Source: Flavobacterium saliperosum (GTDB taxonomy: Bacteria; Bacteroidota; Bacteroidia; Flavobacteriales; Flavobacteriaceae). Taken from it: 64,000 nucleotides of DNA. Location of the stretch: positions 62,001 to 126,000 of the forward strand of contig NZ_FMTY01000001.1 of the NCBI RefSeq assembly GCF_900100625.1, given 5' to 3'. The notes under the pieces were generated by a model, which made no database searches, had not been told where the DNA came from, and saw only the letters and a program-made list of their open reading frames with translations. Below are positions 60,885 through 64,000 of this stretch, piece by piece. The translations under genes were made by a program, and so were the position numbers. Each line of letters starts with the position of its first letter. Within the stretch, counting starts at the first letter, position 1.

Positions 60885-61097
60885 ATGGAAGATATTAAAA
60901 TTAAGTTTGGCCAACGCGTTAGGGAATTGAGATTAACCAAGGGGTATTCACAAGAAAAGTTAGCCGAGATTTCTGATTTAGACAGAACTTATATCCCTGG
61001 CATTGAGGCAGGAAGAAGAAATGTATCCTTAGTAGTTGTTGAAAAAATTGCAAGAGCATTCAATATTACTATCTCCGAACTATTAAATCAACTCTAA
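60885..61097 (+). CDS. XRE-family regulator of controller (C protein) type
   Basis: 70 residues from ATG 60885. One helix-turn-helix domain: FGQRVRELRLTKGYSQEKLAEISDLDRTYIPGIEAGRRNVSLVVVEKIARAFNITISELL, given in parts here: YSQEKLAEIS (helix 2), LDRTYIPGIEAG (helix 3), RRNVSLVVVEKIA. This is the layout of controller proteins of restriction-modification systems, which regulate their own and the nuclease gene. dptF follows after 13 bases and the operator lies just upstream. Starting at 60843 would place the ATG inside the operator, so I reject that. Confidence 0.82.
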   Translation: MEDIKIKFGQRVRELRLTKGYSQEKLAEISDLDRTYIPGIEAGRRNVSLVVVEKIARAFNITISELLNQL

Positions 61098-61110
61098 TTA
61101 TAATATTCTA

Positions 61111-62853
61111 ATGACAATTAATCTATTTCTAGAGGAGTTACAAAAATTAAGAGAATCATCTAAATACGCAGTTGCACAAGGTACTTATTCCAATTTAAAT
61201 GGATTTAAAAAATACTTGCATATTGAACGAGAGGTTGAGAAAAAGTTAAAAAAGATTATTACCAAAGCAAGTCAAAAAACTACTGCACAACTACTACTTG
61301 TCTGTGGAAATGTTGGTGATGGGAAATCACATATATTATCTCATCTCCATGATGAACTTAAAAGTGAAATAAGTCAATTTACGATACATAATGACGCTAC
61401 TGAATCTCATAATCCACATGAATCTTCTAACCAAACCTTATACAAATTATTGCAAGGTTTTAAAGATGAAAACCTAAAGACTTCACACGATAAAATAATA
61501 CTAGCTATTAATCTTGGGACTCTAAGCAAGTTTATTGAAGAATTTGGAACCGAGTACACTCAATTAAAGGAGTATATTGCTTTTAATAAAATATTGGACA
61601 CTGATGTTGTACACAATGATGATTTCATTGAAGCTAGCCCTTTTCATCATGTGAATTTTACCGATTACCATTTGTATTCTTTAACTGCGGAAGGTGCTAT
61701 TTCGGAAATTATTACTACACTATTTGAAAGGATTGTTGCGAATAATGATGCCAATACACTTTACAAAGCCTATGTTTCCTATAAAGAAAGTTTAGATGAA
61801 GGGCTGTATTGTCCTATACTGTATAATTATGAATTTCTTTTTAATGATAACAATAGAAAAATTATTGCCCAACTAATCATTAAAGCCATCATAAAGAGCA
61901 AAGAAATAGTATCTCTGCGAACATTATTGAATTTTATATATGATTTAATTGTACCTATTGATTTAGCCAGTCTAAATGATAATGACTATTTCAAACGTAT
62001 TGAAAATTTTAGCAGTGCGGAGTACTTATCTAACTTATTACCTAATTATATATTCGAACACCCCGAACTGTCAAGTTTATTTGAAAAGATAGAACGTCTA
62101 GACCCTTGTTTGACTAGGAATGCTGAGACCGATGAAGTTTTACTCTCCTTGATTAATGCTTCTAATCCGGTCCCACTTTTTGCAGATCATATCGCGGCCA
62201 ACTATATCGATACTATTCAATCAAGATTAGCTAATACACTAATTGTAAAAAGTACCCTTTCTCGTTTTTTTATTCGATTGAATTACTTCAGTAATTATTA
62301 TGACCAAGATAGCTTAAAGGAAGTAGATTATGAAGAATACTTAGTGTGGCTGTATCATTACAATAACAACAACCCTGCCTATATTCAAAAGATATATGGC
62401 CTTGTCGAGGTTGCAGCTAGAAATTGGAATGGAGATGCAAAATCTAACGGAAAAGTGATAATCAACGTTGGTAAAAAACAGACGAAATACAGAGTATTTA
62501 AAGACTTTGACCCTATACCGGACTTAAAATTGAATCCTAAAAATAGTGATGATATTTTGCACAAATTCACGCAAGAGTTTAGCTTGGCATACAAGATAAG
62601 CCAGGAAAAAGAAAGTCTTAAAATACATGTAGATTATAGTTTATTTAAAACCTTAAAAATGGTTTCGAAAGGTTATCGTCCTAATAAAAAAGACAATAAC
62701 AATTTTATATATTTTGTCAATGCTATCACGACACTTACCAATCAAAATAACCACAAAGCTTCACTATATATAGATGAAATTAATATAGGTAAAGCGGTAG
62801 ATTATCAATTTTCAAAAAATCCTTTTGGAGGCTATACTTTTCAAGTACTATGA
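61111..62853 (+). CDS. dptF: DNA phosphorothioation-dependent restriction protein DptF
   Basis: 580 residues. N-terminal P-loop GNVGDGKS (66-73) in LLLVCGNVGDGKSHILSHL, followed by a long helical region without recognised domain. Together with DptG and DptH it forms the restriction arm that attacks DNA lacking phosphorothioate modification made by DndABCDE. I assign it by the P-loop pattern, length and the directly following DptG-like frame (ATGA overlap). The overall family match is from memory. More AT-rich than the core genes. Confidence 0.78.
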   Translation: MTINLFLEELQKLRESSKYAVAQGTYSNLNGFKKYLHIEREVEKKLKKIITKASQKTTAQLLLVCGNVGDGKSHILSHLHDELKSEISQFTIHNDATESHNPHESSNQTLYKLLQGFKDENLKTSHDKIILAINLGTLSKFIEEFGTEYTQLKEYIAFNKILDTDVVHNDDFIEASPFHHVNFTDYHLYSLTAEGAISEIITTLFERIVANNDANTLYKAYVSYKESLDEGLYCPILYNYEFLFNDNNRKIIAQLIIKAIIKSKEIVSLRTLLNFIYDLIVPIDLASLNDNDYFKRIENFSSAEYLSNLLPNYIFEHPELSSLFEKIERLDPCLTRNAETDEVLLSLINASNPVPLFADHIAANYIDTIQSRLANTLIVKSTLSRFFIRLNYFSNYYDQDSLKEVDYEEYLVWLYHYNNNNPAYIQKIYGLVEVAARNWNGDAKSNGKVIINVGKKQTKYRVFKDFDPIPDLKLNPKNSDDILHKFTQEFSLAYKISQEKESLKIHVDYSLFKTLKMVSKGYRPNKKDNNNFIYFVNAITTLTNQNNHKASLYIDEINIGKAVDYQFSKNPFGGYTFQVL

Positions 62854-64000
62854 GAACTATAATATTACATAAAACTGGAGATAATAGCCTAGAGAAACGC
62901 TATTTTAAAAATAAGACTTTTAGTCATGTTACTGGAAATCAAATAAAGTTGTTGCCATTTAAAACTAATCCCAGTGGTGATTCGTTTGGCGATGATTTTA
63001 AATCATTTCAAGGTATCGTGGGTGAGCTTTATCGCCTATTGCATTCAAAAGGACAAGTAGAATTTCTAAACAGTGATAATTCTTTTAAAACGGAGTTTAA
63101 AGCGACCATTTTAAAAAACGCTTTATCAAGAGTTTCAACCGAAAAACCGGAAGAATTAAAGAATTTGCTTAGCACTCTTTTTTTTAATGAGGATCAAGGG
63201 CTGATAAAATTCAACAGTAAAACCTTATTGTATATGAATTTTATCAATAACCATAATGCGATTAAAGAACTACCAAAATTTATCATTGACCTATTTGAAT
63301 TGGAGGATTATACCGAAAACTTGAATACAGAGTTTGAAACAGATGAAAATATACTTCATCAATTGCTACTTGAAAGCTTGCCCGAGTTACCTGAAAACAA
63401 AACAAAAACTAAAGTCAGTGGTTACTATAATGTGGTTCCAGAATTAAAAGCAACTTTTCAAGAGGACTTTTCATTTCTGCTTAACAACCCGGCTTTTTTA
63501 CTCAAGTATTCCGAAGAGTTTTTTAAATACTATTATTTTCATTACTTAAATCAATTCCTACTTCATTTGAGTGATTTTGGTTCTGGAGCTGGAACGGTAA
63601 AAGCCGTTCATTACACTATGGACTGGGAAACTTTATCTGAAAACCGGTTATCGAATCATTATATTGGATGGAAACATTTAAATCGCGTTTCAGAAACAGC
63701 TTTTGCTCACGTAAATACTCTAGAATTATTAAACTACATTACAATTGATGACAAAAACATTGGGGACTATCATGCTATAACAGTGAAATGTAATGATTTG
63801 GCTTCTAATGAACTTGAATTACTTCAAGAAAAATTAAAAGAACTCACCACTTTTTATACTGACAGTATCACAGTTTTTGACACCGGGAAAAATTGGGAAG
63901 ATTGTGAACGCCTTTTAGCATTGGATATGGTAAATAAATCTTTTTCAAATGTCATTGAAAAGGATATTTATTCTCTTTGGTTTAAAATTAAATACCAGTT
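62850..64000 (+). CDS. dptG: DptG-like protein, cut by the window end
   Basis: The ATG overlaps the dptF stop (ATGA). The frame is open for ~383 codons to the end of the window without a stop. N-terminus MRTIILHKTGDNSLEK, later KLLPFKTNPSGDSFGDDF, and a mostly helical, aromatic-rich rest (FFKYYYFHYLNQFLLHLSDFGSGAGTVKAVHYTMDWETL pattern in parts). This fits DptG, the partner of DptF, by position and length; direct sequence recognition is weaker than for DptF. dptH should follow. Confidence 0.72.
   Translation, partial: MRTIILHKTGDNSLEKRYFKNKTFSHVTGNQIKLLPFKTNPSGDSFGDDFKSFQGIVGELYRLLHSKGQVEFLNSDNSFKTEFKATILKNALSRVSTEKPEELKNLLSTLFFNEDQGLIKFNSKTLLYMNFINNHNAIKELPKFIIDLFELEDYTENLNTEFETDENILHQLLLESLPELPENKTKTKVSGYYNVVPELKATFQEDFSFLLNNPAFLLKYSEEFFKYYYFHYLNQFLLHLSDFGSGAGTVKAVHYTMDWETLSENRLSNHYIGWKHLNRVSETAFAHVNTLELLNYITIDDKNIGDYHAITVKCNDLASNELELLQEKLKELTTFYTDSITVFDTGKNWEDCERLLALDMVNKSFSNVIEKDIYSLWFKIKYQ

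Noticed and set aside
60711-60914. Minus-strand frame of 67 codons over the operator
   Set aside because: It overlaps the operator and the start of the XRE gene and has no recognisable content.
1-64000. CRISPR arrays, rRNA operons and insertion sequences
   Set aside because: No regular spacer-repeat pattern, no rRNA-like stretch and no transposase found; the heptamer arrays have no spacers.

Overview
This window is chromosomal DNA of a flavobacterium-like member of the Bacteroidota. The evidence is internal: two proteins with type IX secretion sorting tails, many DUF families typical of Flavobacteriia, type B ribosomal protein L31, a TonB-dependent receptor with a carboxypeptidase-like N-terminus, low GC, and several promoters of the Bacteroidota form TTG-N18-20-TAnnTTTG.

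Positions 1 to about 52.7 kb are mostly core genome. 1-4.4 kb holds a truncated FG-GAP/ASPIC secreted protein and two divergent envelope operons (OB-fold, ankyrin, DOMON-like, DUF5777; and a haem-motif lipoprotein with YceI). 4.4-8.6 kb holds two DUF3857/transglutaminase-like paralogues, the second lacking catalytic residues. 8.6-21.2 kb holds carB, rpmH (with an apparent one-base frameshift), a lytic transglycosylase, mtaB, aspA, a GlmU-like protein and rpmE. 21.4-27.3 kb holds a glycosyltransferase, phosphosugar mutase and MsbA-like exporter operon. 27.3-32.3 kb holds a calcium-motif lipoprotein, a TonB-dependent receptor and an M23 peptidase. 32.4-36.1 kb holds zapA, a probable 6S RNA, rny and xerD, with large heptamer repeats between the last two. 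36.1-42.3 kb holds four small beta-barrels, aroQ and a DUF5686 protein. 42.3-52.7 kb holds murA, recQ, fmt, an HU gene, a YqgE protein and others.

A tRNA-Met(CAT) at 52.85 kb marks the left edge of an accessory island that runs off the right end. In order it contains: a five-gene cluster of unknown function, a uracil-DNA-glycosylase-like protein, a divergent FtsZ/tubulin-like GTPase, a PD-(D/E)XK nuclease-like protein, a DEDDh exonuclease paired with a WYL regulator, and a rightward operon made of a small controller-type XRE regulator, DptF and the start of DptG. DptF and DptG belong to the DNA phosphorothioation-dependent restriction system, so this is a defence island; DptH and the Dnd modification genes would be expected beyond the window.

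The least explained parts are the FtsZ-like protein, whose GTP-binding and catalytic loops are altered, and the unknown cluster at 53.2-56.0 kb. Also worth checking are the palindromic operator in front of the restriction operon, a possible structured RNA at 46.5 kb, the rpmH frameshift and the heptamer repeats.
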